A stretch of DNA of 32,754 nucleotides from Candidatus Gastranaerophilales bacterium (GTDB lineage Bacteria; Cyanobacteriota; Vampirovibrionia; Gastranaerophilales; Gastranaerophilaceae). The DNA is taken from NCBI GenBank assembly GCA_947624975.1, contig CANQMP010000020.1, positions 1 to 32,754 on the forward strand. Reading direction: 5' to 3'. The notes below the pieces were generated by a model that saw only the letters and a program-made list of their open reading frames with translations, was not told the DNA's origin and ran no database searches. A program made the position numbers and the translations under genes. Shown here in pieces: positions 15,212-22,974 of the stretch (position 1 is its first letter; each line of letters opens with the position of its first letter).

Positions 15212-15805
15212 TTGCCTAAAGTTTTATTGGTAGATGATAACGCAAAATATTTGAAAGATGCCCTTCCGTTTTACGGTTACGAAGTTAAAACGGCATCAAA
15301 CGGTGTTGAAGCGTTAAAAATTTTATTTTCAAATAAAACCGACTTTGATATAATGTTATTGGATTTTATGATGCCCGAAATGGACGGCTGGAGAGTTTTG
15401 ACTGCGGTACGTTCACACGAAAGCACAAAAAATCTGCCGATTATTATGCTTACTGCGGTAAACGAGGATCAGAAAATGATTTCTTGTTTGAAAAACGGAG
15501 CTGATGATTATATTGTCAAACCGTTTATACTGCCGAATTTGCTGGCACGAATGGAGGCGGTTCTGCGCAGAGCTCAAAGAACGTCCGAACCGACAGTGAA
15601 TGTTTCCGAACTTCCCCTGACATTGCGGGAAAAAGAAGTTTTGAAACTCATTGCAAAAGGCGTTTCAAATCACGATATAGCTGAAAAATTGTATCTCAGC
15701 GAAGTTACGGTAAAGTCGCATATTAGTAACATATTTAAAAAATTAGACGTTAAGAACAGAACACAGGCCGTTTTGGTGGCGACCCAAAATACGGCAAAAA
15801 ATTAA
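15212..15805 (+). CDS. Response regulator with LuxR HTH output (197 aa)
   Basis: The start is TTG 15212, chosen because AAAGGAG lies 6 nt upstream and the receiver domain begins immediately (MPKVLLVDDN). Receiver: D8-D9, phosphoacceptor Asp51 in LLDFMMPEMDG, Thr81, and Lys103 in IVKPF. The receiver resembles the OmpR/CheY style more than its neighbour's does, but the output is a LuxR HTH (about 132-195; 'LTLREKEVLKLIAKGVSNHD', 'VKSHISNIFKKLDV'). It lies 11 bp after the previous regulator, in the same operon. The two outputs share the LuxR fold but differ in receiver type, so they probably read different signals or form a pair. Partner kinase not in the window. Confidence 0.9.
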   Translation: MPKVLLVDDNAKYLKDALPFYGYEVKTASNGVEALKILFSNKTDFDIMLLDFMMPEMDGWRVLTAVRSHESTKNLPIIMLTAVNEDQKMISCLKNGADDYIVKPFILPNLLARMEAVLRRAQRTSEPTVNVSELPLTLREKEVLKLIAKGVSNHDIAEKLYLSEVTVKSHISNIFKKLDVKNRTQAVLVATQNTAKN

Positions 15806-15815
15806 GGATGGTAGA

Positions 15816-16346
15816 ATGATTGATTATACGAAAGAAGAATTAGTAGAATTACTAAGAAAAAACCCCGAAAGATTTAATGAATGGAAAGCGGATCAGGAAG
15901 AAACGGATTTATCGGAAGTCGACTTTTCGGGTATTTCCCTTTCCGAAACAGATTTTTCAAATGTTGACTTGAATTCCAGCTCTTTTGCCGATTGCAATTT
16001 GTCGTTTGTGAATTTCTCAAACTCGGATTTGACATCGGTAGATTTCACCAGAGCAAAAGTTTTGGAATGTGATTTTACGGATGCACTTTTGACGGGAGCA
16101 GACTGTAGTTATGCCGAAATGACTTACTGTAATTTTTCGGATGCAGACCTTGCAGGTGCAATTCTGTCCGAAACCGATTTGAGCAATTCAGACTTAACGG
16201 CATCAGTTAATTTACCTTCTTCACGCTACGATGAGGACACCGTTTGGCCTGAAGATGATTTGTTACCGGAGGATTTTGACGGTTCAAGCCACAAGGATTT
16301 ATCGGCATTGCAGGATGAAGAAGACCCCGTATCCGAGGATTGGTAG
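15816..16346 (+). CDS. Pentapeptide-repeat protein with acidic tail (176 aa)
   Basis: Residues 31-130 form about 20 pentapeptide repeats of the A(D/N)Lxx class (for example 'DLSEVDFSGISLSETDFSNV', with Leu/Phe at the centre of each), which should fold into a right-handed quadrilateral beta-helix. A short N-terminal helix (5-26) precedes it, and the C-terminus (139-176) is strongly acidic with the common end pattern 'DTVWPED'. There is no signal peptide. Such proteins can act as protein-interaction or DNA-mimic modules; the function here is unknown. It is the last gene of the operon, 10 bp after the second response regulator. Its stop is one base from the stop of the convergent small gene. Confidence 0.85.
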   Translation: MIDYTKEELVELLRKNPERFNEWKADQEETDLSEVDFSGISLSETDFSNVDLNSSSFADCNLSFVNFSNSDLTSVDFTRAKVLECDFTDALLTGADCSYAEMTYCNFSDADLAGAILSETDLSNSDLTASVNLPSSRYDEDTVWPEDDLLPEDFDGSSHKDLSALQDEEDPVSEDW

Positions 16347-16347
16347 T

Positions 16348-16548
16348 TTAGCTTTGCGCAACTACTCTTGATATAAGTTCGCCGTAACTGTTCATTGAAC
16401 CGTCGGTTTCTTCTACGATATAATTGTAGCCTTCTTTACCTTCTATTGCTTTTTGCGCCTTTTGCAGAGCCGTATCGTAGTCTTTGCATTGTGCAATTTC
16501 TGTTTTTGTGAATTCCGAATGGTTTCTTTCTGTGTAAACGTGATACAT
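16348..16548 (-). CDS. Small protein of unknown function (66 aa)
   Basis: I do not recognise this protein. It begins MYHVYTERNHSEF and has a mixed alpha/beta composition with one Cys and no membrane segment. A central helix (about 22-38, 'YDTALQKAQKAIEGKEG') is followed by 'YNYIVEETDGSM'. The ribosome site AAGGAG is embedded in the last codons of cysE, whose stop is 3 bp upstream, so it is translated from the tyrS-cysE message. The role is open; the position does not prove a link to cysteine synthesis. Confidence 0.7.
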   Translation of the reverse strand: MYHVYTERNHSEFTKTEIAQCKDYDTALQKAQKAIEGKEGYNYIVEETDGSMNSYGELISRVVAQS

Positions 16549-16551
16549 GAG

Positions 16552-17202
16552 TTAGCTCCTTTCTATTTTGTCTTTTAATTCCTGAAGTTCATATTTTAAA
16601 CGATTTAATTCGCAGGTAACAGGGTCGGGTATTCTGTTGTGCATAAGAATTCCGTTTTCGTCCTGAACTTTTTGCTGAACAATTCTTCCCGGAACTCCGA
16701 CAACCGTGGCATTATCGGGAACATTGTCAATAACAACCGAGCCTGCACCGACTCTTACGTTGTTTCCGAGCGTAATATTTCCGAGAACTTTTGCTCCTGC
16801 ACCGACTATAACTCCGTTACCAAGAGTTGGATGGCGTTTGCCGTGTTCTTTTCCCGTTCCGCCGAGAGTTACCTGCTGATATATCAAAACATCATCACCA
16901 ATTTCGGTTGTTTCGCCTATTACAACGCCTTCACCATGGTCGATAAAAAATCTTCTTCCGATTTTTGAGGCGGGATGAATTTCTATTCCGGTTATTATTC
17001 TTGTAATGTATGAAATTATCCGCGGAAAAAGAGGAATATGCCATTTGTAAAGCTTGTGAGCCAAGCGATAAGCAACCAGAGCATGCAACCCCGGATAGCA
17101 AAAAATCACTTCCAGAATGTTATTTGCCGCAGGATCTTTGTCATAGATTACCTGAATATCCTCTTTAACTTTATTTATTCCTCGTTTTAACGTTTCTATC
17201 AT
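16552..17202 (-). CDS. cysE: Serine O-acetyltransferase CysE (216 aa)
   Basis: It makes O-acetylserine from serine and acetyl-CoA, the first step of cysteine synthesis. The N-terminal helical region (1-75) leads into left-handed beta-helix hexapeptide repeats (76-175). Active-site residues are visible in 'FFIDHGEGVVIGET' (D88, H89), followed by 'VTLGGTGKEHGKRHPTLG' and 'VGAGAKVLGNI'. The C-terminal helix extends to residue 216. The length suits the shorter CysE/SAT form. Its ATG overlaps the tyrS stop (ATGA), so it is translationally coupled to tyrS. No cysK was seen in the window. Confidence 0.93.
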   Translation of the reverse strand: MIETLKRGINKVKEDIQVIYDKDPAANNILEVIFCYPGLHALVAYRLAHKLYKWHIPLFPRIISYITRIITGIEIHPASKIGRRFFIDHGEGVVIGETTEIGDDVLIYQQVTLGGTGKEHGKRHPTLGNGVIVGAGAKVLGNITLGNNVRVGAGSVVIDNVPDNATVVGVPGRIVQQKVQDENGILMHNRIPDPVTCELNRLKYELQELKDKIERS

Positions 17203-18416
17203 ATCAATTTTGCAAATTTTCGTTTTCCTGCCTGTAATACTACATTTTCTTTAATGTCAAATACATAACCCGTGTCGGTAATTTTTTCACCGTCAACTTT
17301 AACACCTCCGCCTTGAATAAGACGTTTTGCCTCGCCTCTGCTTGATGTAAATTGAAGTTCGGTTAAAACATCAAGAATATTTTTACCGTTCATGCCGGAA
17401 ATTTGTTCGATATCATCGGGAATTCTTTTATTTGACACAACGTTAACAAATGCATCCTGACCGCGTTTTGCGCCTTCTTCACCGTGGTATTCTTTTGTAA
17501 TTGTGTATGCAAGCCGCATTTTAATATCACGCGGATTTATTGAACCTTCGGTAATCTGTTTATCAATTTTTTCAAGTTCTTCTTTTGAAGCATCTGTTAA
17601 CAAGCTGAAATACCTTGATATAAGGTTATCGGGTATACTCATAAGTTTTCCGAACATGTCAACTTCGCTGTCTGTCAGAGAAATGCAGTGTTCGGGATAA
17701 GTTTTAGACATTTTAACCACGCCGTCCGTACCTTCCAACAGCGGTAAAAGCATAACGAGTTGAGGGTATTTTTTACCGTAAGCTGCTTGAATATCACGAC
17801 CCAAAAGCGTGTTAAACCTCTGATCCGTTCCGCCAAGCTCAATATCGGAATTAATTGCCACGGAATCATAAGCCTGCATAAGCGGATAGAAAAATTCGAC
17901 AATAGAAATCGGACGTCCGTCAGCATACCTTTTTGCAAAATCATCACGGGTCATCATTTGTGCAACCGTAACCTGTGCCGTCAGTTTCAAAAGTTCCGTA
18001 AAACTCATTGAATGCAGCCAGTCTGCGTTATTTACGACTTCTGCATCAGAAACATCCAAAACTTTTGACATCTGTTCAAAATATGATTTTGCGTTTTCTT
18101 CGACCTGTTCTTTTGTCAAAGCGGGACGGGTTTCGGATTTTCCTGACGGATCGCCTACCATAGCCGTTGCACCGCCGACGATTAAGACTATTTTATGCCC
18201 GAGATTTTGGAATTCTTTTAACTTTCTCATAACAACCGTATGTCCTAAATGCAGGTCGGGTCTTGTCGGATCCATGCCAAGTTTAATGCGCAAAGGTGTA
18301 TTTGTGTCATGCGAATATTGTAATTTTACAGCCAGTTCTTCTATTCCGCCGGGTAAAACTTCCGCATTTCTCGTTAAATGTTTTGCCTGTTGTATAAATT
18401 CTTCTCTTATTTCCAT
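17199..18416 (-). CDS. tyrS: Tyrosyl-tRNA synthetase, TyrZ/long-type (405 aa)
   Basis: This class I aminoacyl-tRNA synthetase charges tRNA-Tyr. The HIGH motif is HLGH (about 57-60) in 'GMDPTRPDLHLGHTVVM'. The KMSKS loop reads KMSKT (about 234-238). A C-terminal S4 RNA-binding domain follows (about 340-405; 'GEAKRLIQGGGVKVDG'). The 405-residue length fits the second TyrRS subfamily. The ATG has GGAGAA upstream, and an extended -10 (TGCTATAAT) lies around 18442-18450, giving a short leader. No T-box is visible. It heads the tyrS-cysE-small gene operon. Confidence 0.94.
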   Translation of the reverse strand: MEIREEFIQQAKHLTRNAEVLPGGIEELAVKLQYSHDTNTPLRIKLGMDPTRPDLHLGHTVVMRKLKEFQNLGHKIVLIVGGATAMVGDPSGKSETRPALTKEQVEENAKSYFEQMSKVLDVSDAEVVNNADWLHSMSFTELLKLTAQVTVAQMMTRDDFAKRYADGRPISIVEFFYPLMQAYDSVAINSDIELGGTDQRFNTLLGRDIQAAYGKKYPQLVMLLPLLEGTDGVVKMSKTYPEHCISLTDSEVDMFGKLMSIPDNLISRYFSLLTDASKEELEKIDKQITEGSINPRDIKMRLAYTITKEYHGEEGAKRGQDAFVNVVSNKRIPDDIEQISGMNGKNILDVLTELQFTSSRGEAKRLIQGGGVKVDGEKITDTGYVFDIKENVVLQAGKRKFAKLI

Positions 18417-18481
18417 AAAAACTTCTCCATTTTTCTTAACAATTATAGCAAAAAAAAATTTTCACGTGTTTTATACCTGAT

Positions 18482-19000
18482 ATGATTAATAAAATAAATT
18501 TTACTGGAATACGCAATATCGCAGCAGCAAACTTTACAAGAAACAAATTACCTTCTGAAAGTTTGTCCATGACTTTAAAAAATGATTTAAACGACAATAC
18601 TTTGGATGAATTTAAAAGTGCCGTCAGAAAATCAGGGAATTCTGATTTTATTGACTGGGAATATCCTGATGTTTTGAATATCGAAAATGCTTATGATGAT
18701 ATCGCTAAAACCAACAAGCTCTATATCAACGGTATATTTTTAAAGTCTACCGACAAAAATCTTCCGCTATTTTCATTTATCGCGAAAATAACCGGAAGAA
18801 TTGCAGATATGAAAGATAAGGATTTTATTGTTAACGAAACATATAAAGAATACTGCGTAAAAGATACTCTGATATACGGTAAAAAATTTCCCAAAGATAC
18901 AGATATGAAAGAATTTTTCGATTCGGATGGGGCGAAATTTTGTGCCGAAAATATCAACGCACGCATTGATGATGTTATGAGAGAATACTTTGAAATCTAA
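18482..19000 (+). CDS. NFTG-type protein of unknown function (172 aa)
   Basis: It begins MINKINFTGIRNIAAANFTR, sharing the 'N-F-T-G' start and nearby small/basic residues with the EF-hand protein at 4876-5472. I believe this N-terminal style is common in Gastranaerophilales. The rest is a soluble, charged alpha/beta protein with two Cys (C115 region and near 160) and no recognised motif. There is no clear Shine-Dalgarno site; a weak TTATAC box 5 nt before the ATG would again fit a leaderless start. It is a single gene between divergent tyrS and the terminator at 19003-19027. Confidence 0.7.
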   Translation: MINKINFTGIRNIAAANFTRNKLPSESLSMTLKNDLNDNTLDEFKSAVRKSGNSDFIDWEYPDVLNIENAYDDIAKTNKLYINGIFLKSTDKNLPLFSFIAKITGRIADMKDKDFIVNETYKEYCVKDTLIYGKKFPKDTDMKEFFDSDGAKFCAENINARIDDVMREYFEI

Positions 19001-19002
19001 AA

Positions 19003-19027
19003 AAAGACCGATTTTAAATCGGTCTTT
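19003..19027. terminator. Bidirectional terminator
   Basis: Stem AAAGACCGATT (19003-19013) with AATCGGTCTTT (19017-19027), 3-nt loop, with an A run to the left. It serves the 18482 gene and the convergent tail-fibre pair. Confidence 0.8.
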
Positions 19028-19036
19028 CGCAGTGTT

Positions 19037-19444
19037 TTATGAAATTTTTGAAAGTTCGGCACGCAAATTTTCGGCTATGGAATTATAATATTCAAGCCAG
19101 CTTATTCCGTCCTCTTTTTCTGACGGTTCGGCAACTGCTCTTATGCGTTTTTTGTCCAATTCTTCAAGCTGTGCTTCTAATTCAGCTTTCTTTGCCGAAT
19201 TTTGTTTAGCGATTTTTTTCTTTTGAACTTCATCGTCAGTTAATTTTTTCCAAACATTATTTTCAAAAGAATATTCATCTTCATCAACCGCTATCACACT
19301 GTTGTTGAAGGGGATGATCATTTTGCCGAGGTTTTGTTCATTCAGCAGTAACCACCAGTATTCATCGGTAATTTCAATAGCATTTTCAAAATTTTCTTTA
19401 TAAAAACCGTAGTCTTTGTTGTTTTTTGTTCCGTAATATTTCAT
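19037..19444 (-). CDS. Phage tail-fibre assembly-like protein (135 aa)
   Basis: An N-terminal globular part (1-75; 'EITDEYWWLLLNEQNLGK', 'NNVWKKLTDDE') is followed by a helical Lys/Glu/Ala segment and a C-terminal 'LEELDKKRIRAVAEPSEKED' stretch. This layout (short domain, then 'ELDKKRIRA' helix) is typical of tail-fibre assembly/chaperone proteins and small tail accessory proteins. It follows the tail-fibre gene by 10 bp with an AAGGAGG site, so the two are coexpressed. No other phage gene surrounds them. The assembly role is inferred from context and composition. Confidence 0.65.
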   Translation of the reverse strand: MKYYGTKNNKDYGFYKENFENAIEITDEYWWLLLNEQNLGKMIIPFNNSVIAVDEDEYSFENNVWKKLTDDEVQKKKIAKQNSAKKAELEAQLEELDKKRIRAVAEPSEKEDGISWLEYYNSIAENLRAELSKIS

Positions 19445-19454
19445 TTTTTCCTCC

Positions 19455-20144
19455 TTAATACCCGAATGCTACCCAGTTTTGCGATGAGAATACACCTGCA
19501 GATGCAAGCGAAAAGCCTGTTAACGATTGAGATGAAATTCCCGTATCACTTCTTGAAAATGAACTGCTTTGTCCGTTTTTTGCACACACGGGCGAGCCGA
19601 CCGTATTAAAAGCAATAGGATAAGTCACGGAGCCGCTCGATTTATTTCCCCATTGTATAACCAAACCGTTTGGCATTTCGAGATATCCGGGGTTAGCAAG
19701 GTTAATATTTCCCGTGTTAGAACTCCAAGCACTCCAGCTTTCATCTTTAAAACTTCTTGTATATATTTCTGAGTTTTCTCCGTATGAAAACCAAATTTGT
19801 TTCACTGCCGTATCCGTTCCCGTAACGAATAAAATCCCTTCTGCTCCTTCACTCGGGCTGTTTGAGGGAGCGGTTTCGGATGTAAATATGTATGTTCCTT
19901 TCGTTTTGTAATCGTTTAAATCCGTTGCTGGTTCTTCAACATCGTGTTCGGTTATCAATTCCGTTTTGTCAGCTTTTGTTTCCGTAATTTCTTTAACTTT
20001 TCCGTTTATTTCGTCAATATCATGCGAAACATCACTATTATTTTTTTCAATGGCATTAGCTACGGAAATAAAATTTGCGTTTACTTCACTTGCTTTAGCC
20101 TTTGTTCCGGGGATAAAAGAATACGGTATCATTTGATTAGTCAT
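19455..20144 (-). CDS. Phage tail fibre-like protein (229 aa)
   Basis: The N-terminus 'MIPYSFIPGTKAKASEVNANF' is a phage tail-fibre attachment pattern. It is followed by a coiled coil (30-60) and a central beta-rich unit resembling a pyocin/tail-knob repeat ('LNDYKTKGTYIFTSETAPSN'; 'IWFSYGENSEIYTRSFKDES'). The C-terminal domain (about 150-229; 'GYLEMPNGLVIQWG', 'VTYPIAFNT', 'NWVAFGY') matches the gp53-like tail-fibre receptor-binding fold. An AAAGGG site precedes the ATG. It stands with its assembly partner in an otherwise chromosomal neighbourhood, so it is either a prophage remnant or a captured fibre cassette. Confidence 0.8.
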   Translation of the reverse strand: MTNQMIPYSFIPGTKAKASEVNANFISVANAIEKNNSDVSHDIDEINGKVKEITETKADKTELITEHDVEEPATDLNDYKTKGTYIFTSETAPSNSPSEGAEGILFVTGTDTAVKQIWFSYGENSEIYTRSFKDESWSAWSSNTGNINLANPGYLEMPNGLVIQWGNKSSGSVTYPIAFNTVGSPVCAKNGQSSSFSRSDTGISSQSLTGFSLASAGVFSSQNWVAFGY

Positions 20145-20208
20145 AATTTCCCTTTCCGACTAATTCAATGAATAATGTAAAAGGCGTTTGTGTGATTATA
20201 ACACGGAT

Positions 20209-20238
20209 TTGCCAAAACTGTCAATGTTGTGTTATATT
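20209..20238 (+). promoter_or_regulatory. acpS promoter, leaderless geometry
   Basis: TTGCCA (20209-20214), 18-bp spacer, TATATT (20233-20238), then 6 nt to ATG 20245. No Shine-Dalgarno site. Confidence 0.7.
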
Positions 20239-20244
20239 TTTTCT

Positions 20245-20589
20245 ATGGCAATAGGAATTGATATAGAAGATATTTCAAGGTTTAAAGACAAACCCGAAGC
20301 ATTTATCAATAGAGTTTTTACAGTAAACGAGATTAGTTATTGCACAGGGTATGCAAATCCCGAAAGTCATTTTGCCGTAAGGTTTTGTGCAAAGGAAGCC
20401 GTTATAAAGGCTCTGTCGGGACTTGATATAAAAGGAGTTGCAATTTCCGATATAGAAATTTATCTTGATAAAAATAATTGTCCGCAAGTCCGTATTTTAA
20501 AAGAACTTAAACGGCAGATTGTTTTTGAGGTAAGCCTTTCTCATGACAGAACAAAAGCTGTTGCATTTGTTACCGCACATTTACCATAG
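20245..20589 (+). CDS. acpS: Holo-[acyl-carrier-protein] synthase AcpS (114 aa)
   Basis: It transfers 4'-phosphopantetheine from CoA to apo-ACP. Signature motifs are 'MAIGIDIEDISRF' (metal-binding Asp6) and 'HFAVRFCAKEAVIKAL' (Glu51, Lys50), plus C-terminal 'VSLSHDRTKAVAFV'. The length of 114 aa is normal for AcpS. The start is ATG 20245; an in-frame ATG at 20188 would add 19 unrelated residues upstream of the promoter. The 3' end overlaps the convergent pheA by 20 bp. Confidence 0.93.
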   Translation: MAIGIDIEDISRFKDKPEAFINRVFTVNEISYCTGYANPESHFAVRFCAKEAVIKALSGLDIKGVAISDIEIYLDKNNCPQVRILKELKRQIVFEVSLSHDRTKAVAFVTAHLP

Positions 20590-21436
20590 AATCGCTTTTC
20601 GGGTACGAACCCAAAAACTTCATGAATGATGTTTTATCTTTAACATCTTTTACTGTTTTGAGAATTTTACCGTTTTTAATATGTCCGTCAATATTTACTA
20701 TAATAATGTATTCATCAAACCTGTTTCTTGAAGAATATGATGCGATATAAGACATATTAACCTGATTTTCCATAAAGACATTCAAAACATTTAACAATGC
20801 GCCGGGTTTGTTTTCGGCGGTAAATGCAAGGCATGTCGTATCACAGGAACTGCGAGGGGTTTCATAATCTCCGACGAGAATATATTTTGTATGATTACTT
20901 TTATCGTCGTTAATATTTTCTTTCAGGATATTCAGATTAAATTTTTCCGCCGTTTTTTCGCATCCGATAGAAGCATAAGTTAAATTATAATTTTGAAGGC
21001 TTCTTGCAGCTTCATCAATACTTGCCGCTTCAATTATATTCAGATTAAACGGCATCTCATGTTGAATATATTCACTACATTTTGAAAGCACATCGGGCGG
21101 GGCAATAATTCCCGTTATCGAATAGATTTCCGTTGTTCTTGAAAGTAATCCGTAATGCACGGGCATGGAATATTCGGAAAGTATTTTTATATTAGGATTT
21201 TTTGCGGTAATAAGGTTGTCAAGAGTTTCTCTGACCGTTCCGTCAGTGGAATTTTCGACGGGTAAAACAGCCGTGGAATCAGGATTTTCACTTATAAATT
21301 CAATAACCTGCTTTATTGTTTTGAACGGTTTTTCAAATGCGGTAATTTTGTATTCACGGCAGAAATAATCTTTTGCAGCTTCGCAAAACGGTGCATCCAA
21401 ATACGCTATGTATTGTAAATTCTCTAAATCCGACAT
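20570..21436 (-). CDS. pheA: Prephenate dehydratase PheA, divergent (288 aa)
   Basis: It converts prephenate to phenylpyruvate in phenylalanine synthesis. Catalytic domain (1-190): 'ENSTDGTVRETLDNL' is the conserved 'ENS..G.V..TLD' motif. The catalytic TRF triplet is present as T183-K184-Y185 (conservative changes). The usual N-terminal 'LGP.GTFS' motif is replaced by 'YLDAPFCEAA'. The regulatory ACT domain (200-280) has 'KPGALLNVLNVF' for the GALV region, but 'ASYSSR' instead of the phenylalanine-binding ESRP. AAGAGAG precedes the ATG, and a strong promoter (TTGCCT, 17 bp, TGATATAAT) lies at 21491-21463. Feedback control may differ from the usual enzyme. Confidence 0.88.
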   Translation of the reverse strand: MSDLENLQYIAYLDAPFCEAAKDYFCREYKITAFEKPFKTIKQVIEFISENPDSTAVLPVENSTDGTVRETLDNLITAKNPNIKILSEYSMPVHYGLLSRTTEIYSITGIIAPPDVLSKCSEYIQHEMPFNLNIIEAASIDEAARSLQNYNLTYASIGCEKTAEKFNLNILKENINDDKSNHTKYILVGDYETPRSSCDTTCLAFTAENKPGALLNVLNVFMENQVNMSYIASYSSRNRFDEYIIIVNIDGHIKNGKILKTVKDVKDKTSFMKFLGSYPKSDSMVNVR

Positions 21437-21462
21437 TGATAAACTCTCTTATTTCTTTTATT

Positions 21463-21491
21463 ATTATATCAGATGTAATATAATGAGGCAA
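21463..21491 (-). promoter_or_regulatory. pheA promoter overlapping the divergent phosphohexomutase promoter
   Basis: Minus strand: TTGCCT (21491-21486), 17-bp spacer, TATAAT (21468-21463) with extended TGA. A plus-strand TATAAT at 21479-21484, 8 nt before ATG 21493, lies inside the same spacer. The two promoters face away from each other and overlap, so polymerase binding should be mutually exclusive. Confidence 0.7.
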
Positions 21492-21492
21492 C

Positions 21493-22872
21493 ATGAAAAT
21501 GTCTGAGATTAAGTTCGGAACTGACGGATGGAGAGCCGTTGTCGGAAAAGATTTCAATGATGATAACGTTAAAACGGTTATAAAATCCATTGGTAAATAC
21601 GTTTATGAAACGTTTGATATTGAGAAAAAAATAATTATCGGCTATGACCCGAGAAATATGGCAAAAGAATACGCTCTATCGGCGTCAAAACAGCTTAGCG
21701 GTTACGGCTTTTCCGTATTTTTGTCCGATAAAGTTATTCCGACACCCGTTTTGGCATATAGTGCAAAACATTTGAATGCCTGTGCGGTTATGTTTACCGC
21801 CTCACATAATCCGCCCGAGTATTTGGGCATAAAATTTATTCCCGATTATGCGGGGCCTGCAACATCGGATATTACGAACGAACTTACAAGGAATTTGACG
21901 CAAGATTTCAGCTTAAAAGACAACGGTAAAGTCGAAATTTATGATTTTGCGCCTGATTATTTCAAACATTTGGAAACACTTATTGATTTTAACAGGATAA
22001 AAACTTTAGACAAAAACATAATATTTGACGGACTTTATTCCGCATCCATCGGCTATTTTGATAAAATTTTACAAAACCATGGTATAAAGTTTCGCGGGTT
22101 GCACATGTTTCATGACGTAAATTTCGGAGGCGGAATGCCCGAACCCAAGCCGAAATATTTAACCAAACTTATTTCGGAAGTCAAATCAACTTTGAACGCT
22201 GTAGGATTTGCAAACGACGGTGATGCAGACAGATTCGGCGTAATAAACGAAAACGGCGAATACGTTTCTCCGAACGAAATTATTTCAATACTTTTACTGC
22301 ACTTAAAAAAACACAAAAAAATGGAAGGTGCGCTTGTAAAAACTGTCGGTGCAAGCCTTTTACTAGATAAAACCGCAGAAAAAGCTGACGTTCAAGTTAT
22401 CGAAACGGCTGTCGGATTTAAGCATGTCGGTGAGGCAATGCGAAAATACAACCCCATAATCGGCGGGGAGGAATCAGGCGGATTAAGTATTAAAGGTCAT
22501 ATCCCCGAAAAAGACGGTATCCTTGCCAATTTGCTTATTTTGGAGGCTATGGCGTTTGAAAATAAAACGCTTGTTGAACTTCAAAAAGATTTGCATACTC
22601 TTGTCGGATGTGAATTTTTTAACGACAGAATTGACTTGAAACTTGAAAATTTCGACGAAATTCCAAAAATTATAGATGATTACAAAAACAAAAAATCTAT
22701 AGATGAATTTAATGTTAAAAAAGTCGATTTAAAAGACGGAGTAAAATTGTATTTTGATGACGGTTTAAGCTGGATTTTGGTTCGTCCGAGCGGTACAGAA
22801 CCCTTATTGAGAATTTATTTTGAAAGTTCGGATAAAGATAAACTTGAAAAAATGAAAAATTCACTCGCTTAA
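21493..22872 (+). CDS. Phosphoglucomutase/phosphomannomutase family protein (459 aa)
   Basis: It interconverts hexose 1- and 6-phosphates through a phosphoserine. Motifs: phosphoserine loop TASHNPPEY with Ser104, metal-binding DGDADR (242-247), sugar-recognition loop GGEESGGLS (about 328-336), and C-terminal phosphate-binding RPSGTEPLLRIY. The length of 459 aa suits the PGM/PMM/PNGM superfamily. Substrate (glucose, mannose or glucosamine phosphate) is not fixed by these motifs. ATG 21493 has GAGG 4 nt upstream; ATG 21499 is an alternative. The -10 box ends only 8 nt before ATG 21493, so the leader is almost absent. Confidence 0.92.
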   Translation: MKMSEIKFGTDGWRAVVGKDFNDDNVKTVIKSIGKYVYETFDIEKKIIIGYDPRNMAKEYALSASKQLSGYGFSVFLSDKVIPTPVLAYSAKHLNACAVMFTASHNPPEYLGIKFIPDYAGPATSDITNELTRNLTQDFSLKDNGKVEIYDFAPDYFKHLETLIDFNRIKTLDKNIIFDGLYSASIGYFDKILQNHGIKFRGLHMFHDVNFGGGMPEPKPKYLTKLISEVKSTLNAVGFANDGDADRFGVINENGEYVSPNEIISILLLHLKKHKKMEGALVKTVGASLLLDKTAEKADVQVIETAVGFKHVGEAMRKYNPIIGGEESGGLSIKGHIPEKDGILANLLILEAMAFENKTLVELQKDLHTLVGCEFFNDRIDLKLENFDEIPKIIDDYKNKKSIDEFNVKKVDLKDGVKLYFDDGLSWILVRPSGTEPLLRIYFESSDKDKLEKMKNSLA

Positions 22873-22974
22873 TTTTTTTGTAAATATTTGTTACAAAACC
22901 TGTCTTATATTTAAAGTTTTTCCCCCAAAAAGCCGTAATACTATATGAACGTTACTACGAAAGGAATACCTTAA

